A DNA stretch of 64,000 bases from Tremella fuciformis. Taxonomy: Eukaryota; Basidiomycota; Tremellomycetes; Tremellales; Tremellaceae. A program made the position numbers and the translations under genes. The notes beneath the pieces are model-generated. The model saw only the letters and a list, made by a program, of their open reading frames with translations, was not told the DNA's origin and ran no database searches. The first letter of the stretch is position 1; every line of letters starts with the position of its first letter. The stretch spans positions 4,278,001-4,342,000 of the forward strand of contig CP136490.1 in the NCBI GenBank assembly GCA_032768795.1. Reading direction: 5' to 3'. Shown here piece after piece: positions 1 through 11,264 of this stretch.

Positions 1-2318
1 CGTGTGGTCCGTCAGAGGAGAATTCGACGGAATCGTAGGCATTGATGCGAGAGCGAAGATCAGCAGCGGCCCAATGGGCGGCCTGCAGAACTTGCAACGG
101 AGCATACGGAAGCGTCGTGTGGGCATCAATGTCAGACGAGATGATCGACAGGTCATCGAAGGTCTGTCATGAGCCGACGCAACGCGTGCGACACAGGGAC
201 TGACCATATGGGAGTAGCGAATGCCCTTCGCGAAGACCTGCTGCAACTCGTATTCATCATCCTCCAAGGCGGTCATGTCTTGATCCATGGACGGGACCGA
301 AAGGTCCCCACTCTCTTCCTCCCATGCGTCCCAAGCCTTTCTCCGCAGCTCGAGTGCCGTCCTAGCCAGACGGTATCTGGCCATCTCGTCCTTCACAAAC
401 AGGGAGTCAGAGCTAAGAACGGCCCTCGCAAATGATGCTGGAATTCCTCCGTGACTCCAGACCTTGCACAGAGCATCCCCCTTGCTGTGGGATTCCACTT
501 CAAGTAGATCAGGCCCCCAGCGTGCGAGCCAGCATGCGCAAGCCTCGCCAATCTTGTTCGATGCGAATCCGTAGAAGTGAGGCATGTCTGCCATGTTGAT
601 GGATGATGATCCTGACCTGGAAAGAGTCGCGGGATCGGAATCGTCCACGGCAAGAGACAGCATCCTCCCCCGGACGGTATCAGTCGAATGACCAGAAGAT
701 TGCCGAATTGGTTTACGCGGGGTCGACGTATCGGTGACTTTCCCTTTCTCCGACTCGTCCATTGCCTTGCTATGTTCAGACCTCCCTGATGTATCGAGGT
801 CACAGAAGTCTGGAACGCCAGACATGGCGTTGGCGGTTTCGAGATCGGGTATGGTGCGACCGATGCTCTCGAGACCTCGTGCTGCTTCCTCGTCCTGCGA
901 CGACCATTCCTCATCTCCTACGCCCGCTCCCGTGGAGAAGGCGAGATAACGCGCAACAGTCACGGGAGAGATGGTCCGCAATATCATGCTCAGAACCTCC
1001 TTCATCAGGTTGTTGTCCCCCAGGTAAATAGTCGTGGCAAGGAGGGAGAGCAGCAATCGTGGCGTGACAAGATGGACACCTTTCTCCATTGAGACGTGGA
1101 GCGAGTGGAGCGAAGCCCGAGGCCGCTGAGGCTGATCAAACACGATCGATAGAGGGTAAGCCGGTGTTGGAAGCAAATCGACAGGGAAATGAAGGCGAGG
1201 GTAGCTTGAGTACAGGCGAGAGAGGCAGATTCTGGCAGTTAGTACTCAAGTACAGCAAAAAACACTCGGGGCAGTCCAGACGCACTCAAAAGCAGCCCTG
1301 CTGATATTCGGGTCGTCGAACTGCAGCTCAATATCTTCCACAACCCATCCCGTCTCGGCACCGATTGCCCGTCGTTTGCCTTTCCTATCAAGCCTTCCGG
1401 ACGCGCCGTGGCCAGCCTCCGAGAATCCAGATAGGAATAGAGAGTGGAAGAAGCCTGCGACTATCAGCTACGAAGGGCCGAATCCACGCACTGACCCGAC
1501 TGGACGAGGACCATACGATGCGCAAGATACCCAACTCCCCATTTTCTGACGACCAATCGCACGTCGGCACATTTCCCCGTAAGGAAGGATTGGTACAGGT
1601 GCTCGCCGAGCACATGAGCTGCTGGTGGTTGGCATAAAGCACTTGCCGCAGAAGATGCCACGGGTTGCGAATCTGTAGACCGCTTCGTCGTCGGGCGACC
1701 TCTCACCGAAGGCGATGTTGAGGTGAAATTGGACGGCTCTGGCAGTGACATGGGACCATTCAATATGCCAGATGGTGGAGATGCCGGGGTTGGCACGGGA
1801 GGGGAGAGTATGGTCGAGCTCGAACCGGCATGGACCGACGTTCGTGCGTCTACTCCCGAGGGAGAAGCTGTGACACGGGGTCTAAGCGGTTCAGGAGACG
1901 TCTGAGAACGTCCTCTGCTGCTCGACGCGCTCATTGGGAGTGCCAGGTGGACATATGAGGCATTTGGCGACTGGAGAGTCGGTGTTGACGGCCCCGCAGA
2001 AGCGAATGCAGCAGACGGAGGCGAGGCCGAGGTGATGACCGGGGTCGCGCGACCACTTGAAGACCTCCTGCTCATAGGTCGACTGGCGGTCCCAGGATAC
2101 CCGCCGAGCATGGCTGATACGATGGCAGAGTTCTCGGCAGGCGTGAGAGGGGTTGAAGGACGCTTGAATGAGCGGACTTGATCCGGGAAAGGCAGCACCT
2201 TTGGAAGCGGCAAGTTGGAACGGGCCCGTGTCGACCTAGTCGTGATGTGCGAAGGAGTCACGGATCGCGAGGGCGAGGGCCTGGGTAATCGCGTCGGAGA
2301 TGCAGGCTGAGCGGCCAT
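1..2318 (-). CDS. BTB/POZ domain protein, 3' end outside the window
   Basis: Minus-strand gene starting at ATG 2318 and running off the left edge. The first ~215 residues are Ser/Pro-rich and look disordered. A BTB core follows (HVLGEHLYQSFLTGKCADVR, then AHRMVLVQSG). Three introns keep the frame: 1455-1495, 1232-1285 (with a perfect TACTAAC branch site) and 164-204. After splicing the product contains DDPNISRAAFEICLSRLY, then TPRLLLSLLATTIYL, then YGFASNKIGEACACWLARW. This order is what fungal BTB proteins of this type show. Another acidic and Ser-rich stretch lies between the BTB region and the C-terminal domain. BTB domains mediate dimerisation and often act as adaptors, for example for CUL3 ligases. 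No Kelch, MATH or DNA-binding domain is visible, so the function is unknown. Confidence 0.85.
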
Positions 2319-3023
2319 GATGGCTGGCAGCGAGGATAAGTTGTGGTCATGAGGTGGATGAGCAATCTTGAAGAGGAAAGGGCTGATGAAGACAGAGAAT
2401 CAGGCGACCGGCGGGGATGGCGTCTGCACTCGCATTCGGCCGACGCCGAAATTGCCGAAGAGGGATCGGTCATGTCAGATAGTCCAAGTCTACTCTTTGC
2501 ATCTGCGCTCATCGACGTCGAGTAGGACCATGGTCTTCTGCGCTCGCCCGCGTGAAGGACATACCAATGCGCCGCTCTCTGACATTTCGTCTCGCACTCT
2601 GTGTCGTGGAGATTGAGGGAGGCTCACTGATGGGGTCTACCTCTGAACACGGCCCATTGTGTCTGGACGACTTTGGCCGCATAGAAAGGAGCTACAACGC
2701 CTCTCTCTGACGTGTTGCAACGTGTCAAAAGTGCTCGGGGCTGAACGGTCAGCGTCTCGTGTAACACGAGCTCGCACCACGGCTGACACTCGTAGCAAAG
2801 AGGCGTTTGACGAACGCAGGGCAAGCGACCACTTTCTGAGCGTAGAGCTCCCAGATCGTTTCATTTGTCCGTGCTCACGTGCTGCTCCTTCCATAATCTG
2901 AGAGCGTTATAACACGAAGACACCAACTCTGTCAACGATCCTCTCTGCACCGTCAAACTCATCACGAAATTGCATCGCACTATAATCTCAACCTGGACGA
3001 ATCACCGCCAAGCCTTGATATCG
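2319..3023. other. Intergenic region, divergent promoters
   Basis: About 700 bp between the starts of the minus-strand BTB gene and the plus-strand tandem-family copy 1. Short open frames here have no recognisable motif and overlap each other. I see no repeat or RNA gene. It probably holds both promoters. Confidence 0.4.
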
Positions 3024-3824
3024 ATGTCTTGGGAATCTAGGGACAGCCGAGACTTGCCCAACCGCCAGGTCCAGCGTACTCGCCCTCAGCCCGGTTCTCG
3101 ACATGTTCTTGGGACTATTCGCGACGAGGCTTCGTTGATCACGGATGGCCCAGAGTCCAGTGGGACGACGATTTTCGGTGACCCTTTGACCCACAGCACG
3201 TTACACGCTGAAACGCCAAACAGCATACGAATATCACTCGAACCGGGCTCAATTGTCTCTGAGATCTATGCACTGGGCAGAGGTGGATACAGACATGGAA
3301 ATGATGGCGGGTGTCCCCCAAAGCACCGTTGTGCAGAGGCGCGCCTCCGCACGTACAGTACGAACCGTTGGGACCCCACCTATCACAGCTTGGGGCAACG
3401 AGCGTGGCGCTCCGACGACCTCTGCGACATGTGCGTTCTCCCATCTCGAGGTGGTGAGGAAGTCAACGGACTCATCTCGCAATACTTGTGCGGCGAGTGG
3501 AAGCTTGAAATCACTTGTGATCCAAGCCTTAAATACGAACGAGAAGTGTTCCCTCTCGCAACCGGGACCTTGGCTCGGATCGTGAACACCTGCTGTGGTA
3601 AGGTGAACTTGGTAAATGGTAAACCCACCGAGAAGGACTATGAGTTCTCTCAGTGTCCGCGCTGCAAGTGTACTTGTGAAGGATCTACGGGGGAAACCCA
3701 CTTCTTCCTCGAGCCTGGTAGCGTCGTTAGGATCGAGGTCGAACGCGAGGGGATCATCAAGCAGCGTGTGTTCACGAGTGCATACCCTGCTGAGGAACAT
3801 ACCCAGCGTGGATTGCCCTGGTGA
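3024..3824 (+). CDS. Tandem-family protein, copy 1 (unknown function)
   Basis: Open frame of 266 codons from ATG 3024; an in-frame ATG at 2970 would add 18 residues. I do not recognise the family, but three relatives follow downstream. Shared landmarks are an N-terminal strand-like motif (IRISLEPGSIVSEI), a Cys/His motif CPPKHRC followed by YST, and a C-terminal cluster CPRCKCTC followed by FFLEPGSVVRIEV. The C-terminal C-x2-C-x-C-x-C cluster could bind metal or form disulfides. No signal peptide or membrane segment is seen. The LxPGS motif occurs near both ends of the protein, which suggests an internal duplication. Unlike copies 3 and 4, no in-frame intron is evident near the start. Confidence 0.6.
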   Translation: MSWESRDSRDLPNRQVQRTRPQPGSRHVLGTIRDEASLITDGPESSGTTIFGDPLTHSTLHAETPNSIRISLEPGSIVSEIYALGRGGYRHGNDGGCPPKHRCAEARLRTYSTNRWDPTYHSLGQRAWRSDDLCDMCVLPSRGGEEVNGLISQYLCGEWKLEITCDPSLKYEREVFPLATGTLARIVNTCCGKVNLVNGKPTEKDYEFSQCPRCKCTCEGSTGETHFFLEPGSVVRIEVEREGIIKQRVFTSAYPAEEHTQRGLPW

Positions 3825-4284
3825 ACAGCCATGTCAGGCTCGCGCCTGCTCCGGAGAGCTGAACCTCATTTGGAGTCTCGCCACCAGCGTCTTCGTCATA
3901 TGTATATTCATCGTTATGATCAACTTCTCCATTCAGCGTGTGCCTTCCTGCGTCAGATCATTGTGCGACCCGCAAGGGGAGCATGTCCAAGGCGCTCTGC
4001 TACTCTTCCCGCCTTCCCAGACCGTTCGCACGCATCGCTGCACCACTTCCGACCGCTATTTCCCAAGCTCCCTATCGCAGTTGATCTTCCTTGTCGCTGC
4101 CATGTGAGCTCGGGAACATTTGCCCCGGAGAAGAATCGGGATGTCAAATCATTGGTTGTTCGTGATCATCGTCTCCCCCTCCGACCTCGTACAGTATGTG
4201 TGAACTCGAAAGGGTTGGACCCAATTCATTCGTCAGACGCATATTGTAGCGCCTAACCTTTCATGTTCACCACATCATGAGTAG
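3825..4284. other. Intergenic region between copies 1 and 2
   Basis: Nothing recognisable. Short frames on both strands show no relation to the family. It is the likely 3' region of copy 1 and the former promoter of copy 2. Confidence 0.3.
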
Positions 4285-5066
4285 CTTTCACCTCTCTCCG
4301 CCAGCGTGACGATAGGTTCCGACGGTCTACAAGTCTCCAAAACCCCAAGGTAAGATTTTCTGGATCTCGCCACGAGGTAGGGCTGACGAGCTCTTTGCAG
4401 TATTGTTCGTGAAGATACGATTGTGAACTTCACACTCTTTTCCCAATCATGCGTCTCAGAAGCGCGCCGACCCACCGGAGCTTCTAATCGTCCGCATTCT
4501 CGCAATGGAGGATGCCCTCCTCGACACGATTGTCCGAAACCTAGGATTTCCACATTCTTCACAAGTGAAGGGCTCCCCGAGGGTGGTGGGAATCCTATGA
4601 CCTGGTGCCCGGTGTCCTCAGATCCTACAATGATCGGCTAGGCAGATATGGGCTGCCGACGCCGGCTCAGTCGCGAAATCGCTCAGCGCCCACGTTTCCT
4701 TACACCCTGCTTGATGGCCGGCTCCTTGAGCTTACCGCCTGCGATGGCTTTCCAGCCACATCAGGAAACGATTTGCACCTATGGAGCGAGCAGTCATGCC
4801 GGGTCGATCTGAAAGACAGCGGTCCCCTCGAGTTTCAGGTCGGATCTCCGTCCAAACAGGACCTGAGGTCCACTTCGTGGTGTCTGTCCTGCGGCTGCCG
4901 ATGTGAGAGACAGCAACCCTATGATCACAGGTGGTGCATCACCCCGGGCAGTATACTGCAGATAGATGCCTATAGCTGGACAGGCAAGCGGCTCGACAAC
5001 CACGTCGTGTTTGCTCATCCCGACCCTGATCTTGTCATAAGCGACTATATCCCGCCCTTACAATAG
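4285..5066 (+). pseudogene. Tandem-family copy 2, frameshifted
   Basis: Clear relative of copies 1, 3 and 4. A spliceable intron (4350-4400, GTAAG..GCTGAC..CAG) precedes VNFTLFSQSCVSEARR at the same place as the intron in copies 3 and 4. Next come CPPRHDCPKPRISTFFTSEG and, in a different frame, CLSCGCRC and WCITPGSILQID. The first part ends at a stop at 4638-4640, while the second part is open in another frame through about 4600-5066. A one-base indel near 4600-4640 would explain this. I tested an intron at about 4580-4624, but its phase does not repair the frame. The expected first-exon frame has a TAG upstream and no ATG. It is most likely a dead copy, although a sequencing error at the frameshift cannot be excluded. 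Confidence 0.6.
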
Positions 5067-5722
5067 CCGTCTTTCAATCATGACATCTAGTGAGATGATA
5101 GCCAGGCTTTTGTGACGAGAGTTGATAATATGCAAGACATAGTGCTGATCGGCCGTGTCAGGTGTCGCCCCTGTCAGCACTGCTCGATCATGACGGAGAA
5201 TATTGTTTCTGCGCGCGCCTGGCTCGACAGCACAGACAGAAACCGAAGCGTGGCTGATGACGGCGCTGAAACGGATTGTGTCATGTCGTTGTACAGCACC
5301 AGGGAGATTCGCGAGCGCTTCCTACTTTGGTAATATTGCTTTCCAGGCTTGACATCGTCGTTGTGCATCAAACACGAAATGTCCCGTTTCCCGCTCTCCC
5401 ACGATGAGACTTTCCCGTACACCAGACGTTCACTGCCGGCTGCAACAGCACATTGCAGACGATCAGCGCACGGTATACGTATAAAGGAGCCTCATTTATT
5501 CGCTCATGCGACTCGTCAGATATGCCCGCCACACATTCATCAGGGAACAGCGTGTGCCTTGAAACTCCGTGGAGGTCCTTTCCCGTCTGAACCGTGCGAA
5601 GCGATGACGAGACTATCCGTTGCCTTCATGTGCTCATATAACGCGAAAGCTGGGACCGTCATCGTCCCTCTACCACTCATTCCCCTACACACACGTGTCC
5701 TTCCCCGTACTGACAGTCAGTA
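5067..5722. other. Intergenic region between copies 2 and 3
   Basis: About 650 bp with no supportable gene. I looked for a fifth, more degraded copy of the tandem family and found neither the CPPxHxC nor the CxxCxCxC motif. Confidence 0.3.
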
Positions 5723-6575
5723 ATGACCACCACGTCGTGTTTCCCGAGCGCATACCCGGAGACGAGTCTTGCCCTATCAAGATGGGAAGATGGACGACAA
5801 TCGTCCGAGCCGAGGTGAGTTGCCACTCGAAACCCACATCGCACCTCGCTCACTCGGCTCGTGCAGTGAGCCCACAGAGCTCTTGACTGTAAAGCAGATC
5901 CGCTTCACTCTGGGGCCCAACTCGACGATCTCGCAAGCACAACGGATTCACACCAACCGCTCACAAGAGCACCCCTCAGGTCATGTCTGTCCCCCTGTGC
6001 ACCAGTGTCCCACAGCCAAGGTGGTGAGCTACTCCTCGGCGCCATCGGCCAGTGAGTCGCACATGACCTACACCCATACCCCTGGCATGCCTGGAGTGGC
6101 GATTGCCTCAGGAGCGGAGAACGTGTCTTATTGGCTTATGCGGCTGGGGACTGACGACGAGGAGACGCGAGGGTCCGTGAATTTCGTCTTGGAGGAAGGT
6201 TGGGATTTCAGCATCACTGCTCGAGACCGCCCATATTGGCCAACAGCGGCACCCAACATCCTGTCGGGCGACAATCATCTGACAATAACACCATATGGTA
6301 CGGGGCCAATTTCGATTCAGGTGGGAGAGCCTCCCGCCCACGACCTTCTCCCATCTCGCGACTGTCCGTCGTGTGGCTGTACTTGTTTCGACGACGATTC
6401 GCCGAATGCGTGGTACCTCAAGCCAGGCAGCGTCGTCCTCATAGAAGTGGCGAGTCAGGCTCAAAACGCGAGCTTTGTTGTCCAAGCGGCCGATGATCCG
6501 ACATGGGCGTTCAGAAGGCAACCGGGGCTGCCCAGTCGACATCGAGGACGAAGGCTGTTGGCTTGGCAGGACTGA
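5723..6575 (+). CDS. Tandem-family protein, copy 3 (unknown function)
   Basis: Two-exon gene, join(5723..5814,5867..6575), 266 residues. The 52-nt intron (GTGAGT..GTGCAG) joins an exon beginning MTTTSCFPSAYP in phase 2 to EPTELLTVKQIRFTLGPN. The same phase and position recur in copy 4, which supports this start over an unspliced alternative at 5790. Family landmarks are all present: FTLGPNSTISQAQR, CPPVHQCPTAKVVSYSS, CPSCGCTC and WYLKPGSVVLIEV. No signal peptide or membrane segment is seen. Function is unknown. Together with copy 1 this is one of two apparently functional members of the array. Confidence 0.65.
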
Positions 6576-7289
6576 TCGCACTGTACCGTCCCGATTGACT
6601 GACTCAAGTACTGTAATGCTACTGTTTATTTGGAATCTACGTGGGGACCAGTGCTCAAAAGGCGCTCGTCGCACCGGGAACTTGCTCACCGTGCTCCTGA
6701 AGAGGTGTTTTCATCTGACGGGCAAGCCTACTTGCTCGGTAGCGACATTCAAGCATAGGCAGGATGCCATTTGATTGTAACCGTTGGCTAACCATCATCA
6801 AGCATTTGCGCTACTCATCATGTTGCGAGGATCATCTCGGTCAAGGTCTCATGTCGCGTTTTTTCTCCCCTCAGAATTGGTGTTGCAGCGAAGCTCATTA
6901 CGCACGGACTCCTGATTCGACTGCACACACCGCCGCATTCTCCACAGTCCTGGGAAAAACAGACGGTCCTTCCTCCATGAGCATTCCCAAGGCCTTGCCG
7001 ATTTTGGACGAGTAGCACAGCAGAACAAAGCCCCTTTCATGGAACATGCAGCTTGCAGATGTTGCTCCTTCCATCGGACTTGCTCCGAGGCGTGGGAAGC
7101 CACTCAACATGTCTCACTTTGGTGAATGTCTTGATCGTGCGAAGCGCCTGGCGTCCATTCACACGCGGTACCTTCACTTGCTTTCGATGGTGATAGGCAG
7201 TGATCAGAGCTCGGCTGGGCGCTTGCGATCCCCCATCCACCCGTCCTCTTCCTGCACAACTGCTTCCAGACAAACCGGCAGCCTCCACA
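6576..7289. other. Intergenic region between copies 3 and 4
   Basis: About 710 bp. Several short overlapping frames occur, none with family motifs or recognisable domains. No repeat is seen. Confidence 0.3.
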
Positions 7290-8651
7290 ATGACCCCAAC
7301 AAGGCGCGTTCCTAGCTCTCAGACCCGGTACGTCGGTACCGAGACCCAGACGACGGAACGGCCCCAAGAGACAGCCCTCTCAGGGAGGATGTAAGCCCTA
7401 CTATCAGATCTGCTTTAGGAGATATGCTGACTGGAAAGCTACAGCGCCACTACACACCAACCCGGAACGGTCAGTCTGACCCTGGGCCCCAACTCGGGCA
7501 TTTGACAAGCACAGCGTATCCGTTATCCCGAACACCAAGGGGTATACAGTCGCCTACCAAAATTCACGGAACGGCAAATTGCCGCGTTTGGCTGTGAATT
7601 TGGCTGGGAGGGATTTGCCTTCACTTTAGAACCATGAGGCCCCTGGAGAACAATGTATGCATGGTTCTAGCCGGTAGCATACAAAAGGCACAGGTCTTGG
7701 GGTCACCCGAGCATACATCTCGTGGAAGTCGAATAAGTACAGAATCCACAACAAGCTCCTGAAGAGCATTGGATTCGGGCGACTTTTTGGTCCTCAGAGC
7801 AAAAGGGCCATCTGGCTCTCCTCTTCAGCACTCTTTAGCTTTAGTTCCACTTGGCGATGCATGGACATGAGAGGCTTTATTGAGAGGTCACTCAATTTAC
7901 CATCTCCTGTGAGCATCCTGAGGTTCAATCACCAATATGCATGCCGCATGACCGCTTCAAAGTCAAGCAAAATCCCTCCCAGCGAAATTCACAGCCAAAC
8001 GCGGCAATTTGCCGTTCCGTGAATTTTGGTAGGCGACTGTACGGCCACGACATGTGGAGCACTTGTCCGCCTTCTCACCTATGCCCGACTGCGAGCATTG
8101 TGCACTACAGCACCGACATCTTGATGTACGGACCCTATTGCCGACCCGTCACTGGGCGAAGTGGGGTCTCGAGGTCCAAGTTTGAAGCCCCTGTAGTGTA
8201 TCTACTCCATCCGCTCAAGGACGATCAAGATGAAAGGGCAGGAAGAATCTCGCTTCGGGGCCGAGACAATACCAAGCTGAACATCACCGCGACTGATAAG
8301 CCATTCGACCCGATGGAGTTGACACATAGTCTCTCGCGAGACCACCCGATCACGATACAGCCCAGAGACAGCAGCCCTCTAAAGGTCGAGGTGGGGTGGA
8401 TACAGGAGCAGTGCATCATGAAGCCCGAACAGTGCCCGAGCTGTGACTGTTCCTGCGATGCATTTGAGCCTGTGGGGTCCGTCTGGTATCTGGAGCCAGG
8501 TGGTAGCCTGCAGATAGACTTCCAAGGACAAACACAGCGGGAACGAATAGTCATCAGCGCTGCGCAAGAGCCATCTTACCCTGATGATTTCGACCCACCC
8601 GACTACCCTCCCGAACGACGCGCGCGCACGCTTGACTGGCTGGACCGATAG
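7290..8651 (+). pseudogene. Tandem-family copy 4, stop codon plus MITE insertion
   Basis: Exon 1 (7290-7390, beginning MTPTRRVPSSQ) and intron 7391-7444 match copy 3 in position and phase. Exon 2 starts with a GTVSLTLGPNSGI motif, then a TGA at 7503-7505 where copy 3 has a Ser codon (ISQAQR versus I-stop-QAQR). After RIRYPEHQGV the frame is interrupted by a 493-bp MITE (7547-8039). The gene resumes at 8040 with YGHDMWSTCPPSHLCPTAS and runs on through CPSCDCSC and WYLEPGGSLQIDF to the stop at 8651. The rest of the frame is intact, so inactivation looks recent. A product starting inside the MITE at 7941 would be open for 236 codons but would lack the normal N-terminus. Confidence 0.75.
7547..8039. 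mobile_element. MITE, Tc1/mariner type, 493 bp
   Basis: The two ends are inverted copies of each other over about 70 bp with one mismatch (starting CAGTCGCCTACCAAAATTCA), after which similarity decays. The element is flanked by TA on both sides (7545-7546 and 8040-8041), the target duplication of Tc1/mariner transposases. Within each terminal repeat a shorter inverted pair (AAATTCAC..GTGAATTT) and a near-palindrome (CGGCAAATTGCCG) could fold. There is no transposase frame inside, so it must be mobilised in trans. It sits inside tandem-family copy 4. No second copy is present in this window. Confidence 0.9.
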
Positions 8652-8760
8652 GTCGCCTTTTACAATTTCTGTGCAATGTCTCGTATCGCGTCGTGATGAA
8701 TGGATGTCTATGATGCAAGTCTATGTTTTGTTCGTTCGCCCCTCGTTTCTGAGGTATGTC

Positions 8761-11264
8761 TCATATGCCAACCGCCTCCTTATCCACCTCAAGATCCGCA
8801 TCCAACTCACTGCCCTTTACATGATACGACGCCGCGTCGCGGTCTGGCGCAAACAGGCGAGAATATTCTAGGAGCAATCTGACAGTCAGCATAGCTCACA
8901 ACGAGGCCAAGATCGCTCACCTGAATTGGTACGCCACCATGTCTTCATGCCGCCAGAACGTCGTGCTCCACTCCTTGCCCGCCATGGCTATATCCTTGGC
9001 CATGTTGTCGTGAGTTCGGAAAAAGGTCATAATGTCGTACATATCCGTCAAGTCCGGCTTGACGGGGATGTAGTGGACCCCTATGCAAGTCAGCACACAA
9101 GATGTTCTTTGATATCAGCGATACCTACAAGGCTGGACGCGATCGGTATACCATTCAGGGAAGATCGTTGACTTGAGGATGGCCGAGTTTGTAGTCATGA
9201 GACGCTTGAACCTGGCCGACCATCCGTTTCCGTCGATGTCGAGCATGTATTTGTACTGATTAGATCCCGACCAGTCGAGTCTCTCGCCAAAACGATAATT
9301 GTCTGCAAGTTCCGAGCAGGTCGGCTCGTCACACTGGATAGGCCGGCCAGTGAAAGCTACATCGATGAGGTCTTCATTCAATTTCCGCATCGAAGTCATT
9401 GACGGCTTGCCGACGGCCTTGGAATCTGGATGGACATTGAACACAGCAAGTGAGCCCGAAGCCTGATCTCCCTTGGCGACGAGATTTATCCGTTGCGAGA
9501 TGTCTGGGTGTCAGCTGCGTTAGCTAGCTGTGACGCAACCAACTCCAAGGGTTGTCGGGCTTAAAGAGGATGCCAGTCGTGCTACCTCGCCAGAGCAAAC
9601 GGTCGTCTTGCTTGTCTTCCCATTCTGGATCGTCTCCAACATCCTCAGTCCAAGCCTCCATCGACACCTGCGACTGTTAGTGGCGCATGACGACCGAGCT
9701 GATGTAAGCTCACACCGAGGACATCAGAATGCAACATGGTTTTGCACATGGCCATAACCGGGAAGAGCTCCTTGCTAGGCCCAGGACCACCATGGTGTCC
9801 AGCGAGATATCCTTGGGAATGGGCCAACGATGGGTGCTCGCATGGGTCCATCGTGCTTGAAGTCAGTTGTCAGGATGACCGGACAGTCGAGAGACAAACG
9901 CTTTGTGGTCCCAGACAAAGGTCTTCTCCACGTCCCATATCTCGTCAAGACTCGGAATGGCTTGCAGGTCGAAGGATTCCCGCAGAGGCTTATGCGGGGC
10001 ACACGCCGAAGCCCACCCCAAATATGCCATGTCGAACTAATATCAGCCACGAGTTTGGTGTGATGCCTCAGGATTGGCTTACAGCATGTTCCTTGCTGTC
10101 GTAGTCTATATGTCAGCCACATCCTGCACATTCTCGATTGTGAGCCTTACATTCCCCTATCTGTGCCGAATCCTCAAGGGCACTTTTCTTAGTGATCAGT
10201 TATGCGGAACCTCGTCGGGTACCGACTTACATATTCATGACCAACAAATTGCCATGGTCCATCGTGAGAATAGAAGACTGCTTCGATGTCCTCCAACTCG
10301 CCTTCTATCTCGTGGATCAGGCTCAATTGCGCTTTGGCGCGCTCATGTGCCACCCGACGACCCTCCGAATTCAAGCCCTGCTCGACCACAGTGTACGAGC
10401 AGCGCGACTTGGACTTTCGGCTGGGGGCTTGGCCATCGCATTTGATGATGTACATCCCAGACATGGTCTTGGACTTCTTTCGAATCTTCTGCAGCTCGGA
10501 TGGAGTGAATGCATTGAACGGTTCGAGGTCAATGTGCTGGATATAAGTGCAACTCCTTATCGCTCGAAATCACCAACGATTTGGTCGTACTCGTCGGGAA
10601 GCTGCACATCGTTCTCCTCCACATATGTCCACCTGAAGATCAGCTTGAGGCTTTTGTGAAAGAGGTAGACAAACCATCTATCAAAGCCTTTAGGCGGTGG
10701 TCGGCCGTATCTCCGCCTGTACTCGTCCACCGCCTGTCCCAGCGTCTTGCTCGACGACCTCATCTTCTGGTCCCACTCCTTCTGCCCTCGCTCTATCAAG
10801 TCATAGATCGGATGCCGTCCTTCTACATTGACCTTGAGCAGGCCGTTTGGCATGTAGGTATGTTGCGGCATTTGCTTTCCCTTGCCGTGCGCTCCATCCT
10901 TGCCCTTCCCTTTCCTCTGTCTCACACGCGCCTCATGCTCCTCCTCCTCTGGCAAGAAGATATCGATCTCTTCCTCCTGCAAGTTGAGGTCCGTGTCTCT
11001 CCCGGACAGACCGATGGCCTTGACGGGGTTCGCCAGCACATCTCGCCACGAAGAACCAGATGGCGCCTCGCCTGGAGAGGGGTCGTCAATATTACGGTAC
11101 TTGCGCTGCGAAGATCCAGACCCGAAACCAAAGCTAGGGGTGGCATAGGGTGAGTCCGAGTCGATGCTGCTTAGATGCCTGACGAGGAGGTAAGGACCAA
11201 GAACAAGTGCTGAGAGGATGACAATGGACCGGATTGAGCGTTTGGGAATAGGAATGCGGGGCAT
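8761..11264 (-). CDS. Glycosyltransferase family 90 (CAP10-type) protein
   Basis: Minus-strand, multi-exon gene. ATG 11264 is preferred because it places a signal-anchor helix (IVILSALVLGPYLLVRHL) right after a short basic tail; an in-frame ATG at 11306 also exists. A linker with a charged, Lys/Gly-rich stretch follows. The GT90 domain then begins with HPIYDLIERGQKEWDQKM and LGQAVDEYRRRYGRPPPKGF. Later exons give DLEPFNAFTP, YDSKEH, DHKKAMDPCEHPS, YKYMLDIDGNGWSARFKRLM, LKSTIFPEWYTDR and the end at RLLLEYSRLFAP. The first intron is 10537-10577 with an unusual GTTGGT donor. The last intron lies near 8875-8920. The family transfers sugars, for example xylose in capsule or glycan synthesis of basidiomycetes, and acts in the Golgi as a type II membrane protein. 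The exact donor and acceptor are unknown. Confidence 0.88.

Noticed and set aside
4580..4624. Possible intron that would rejoin the two halves of tandem copy 2
   Set aside because: Donor, branch and acceptor exist but the phase leads straight into the TAG at 4638.
5790..6575. Unspliced start for tandem copy 3 at ATG 5790
   Set aside because: It is open, but the two-exon model from 5723 shares intron position and phase with copy 4.
7941..8651. Intact 236-codon gene starting inside the MITE
   Set aside because: The first ~33 codons are MITE terminal repeat; the rest is the C-terminal part of the broken copy 4.
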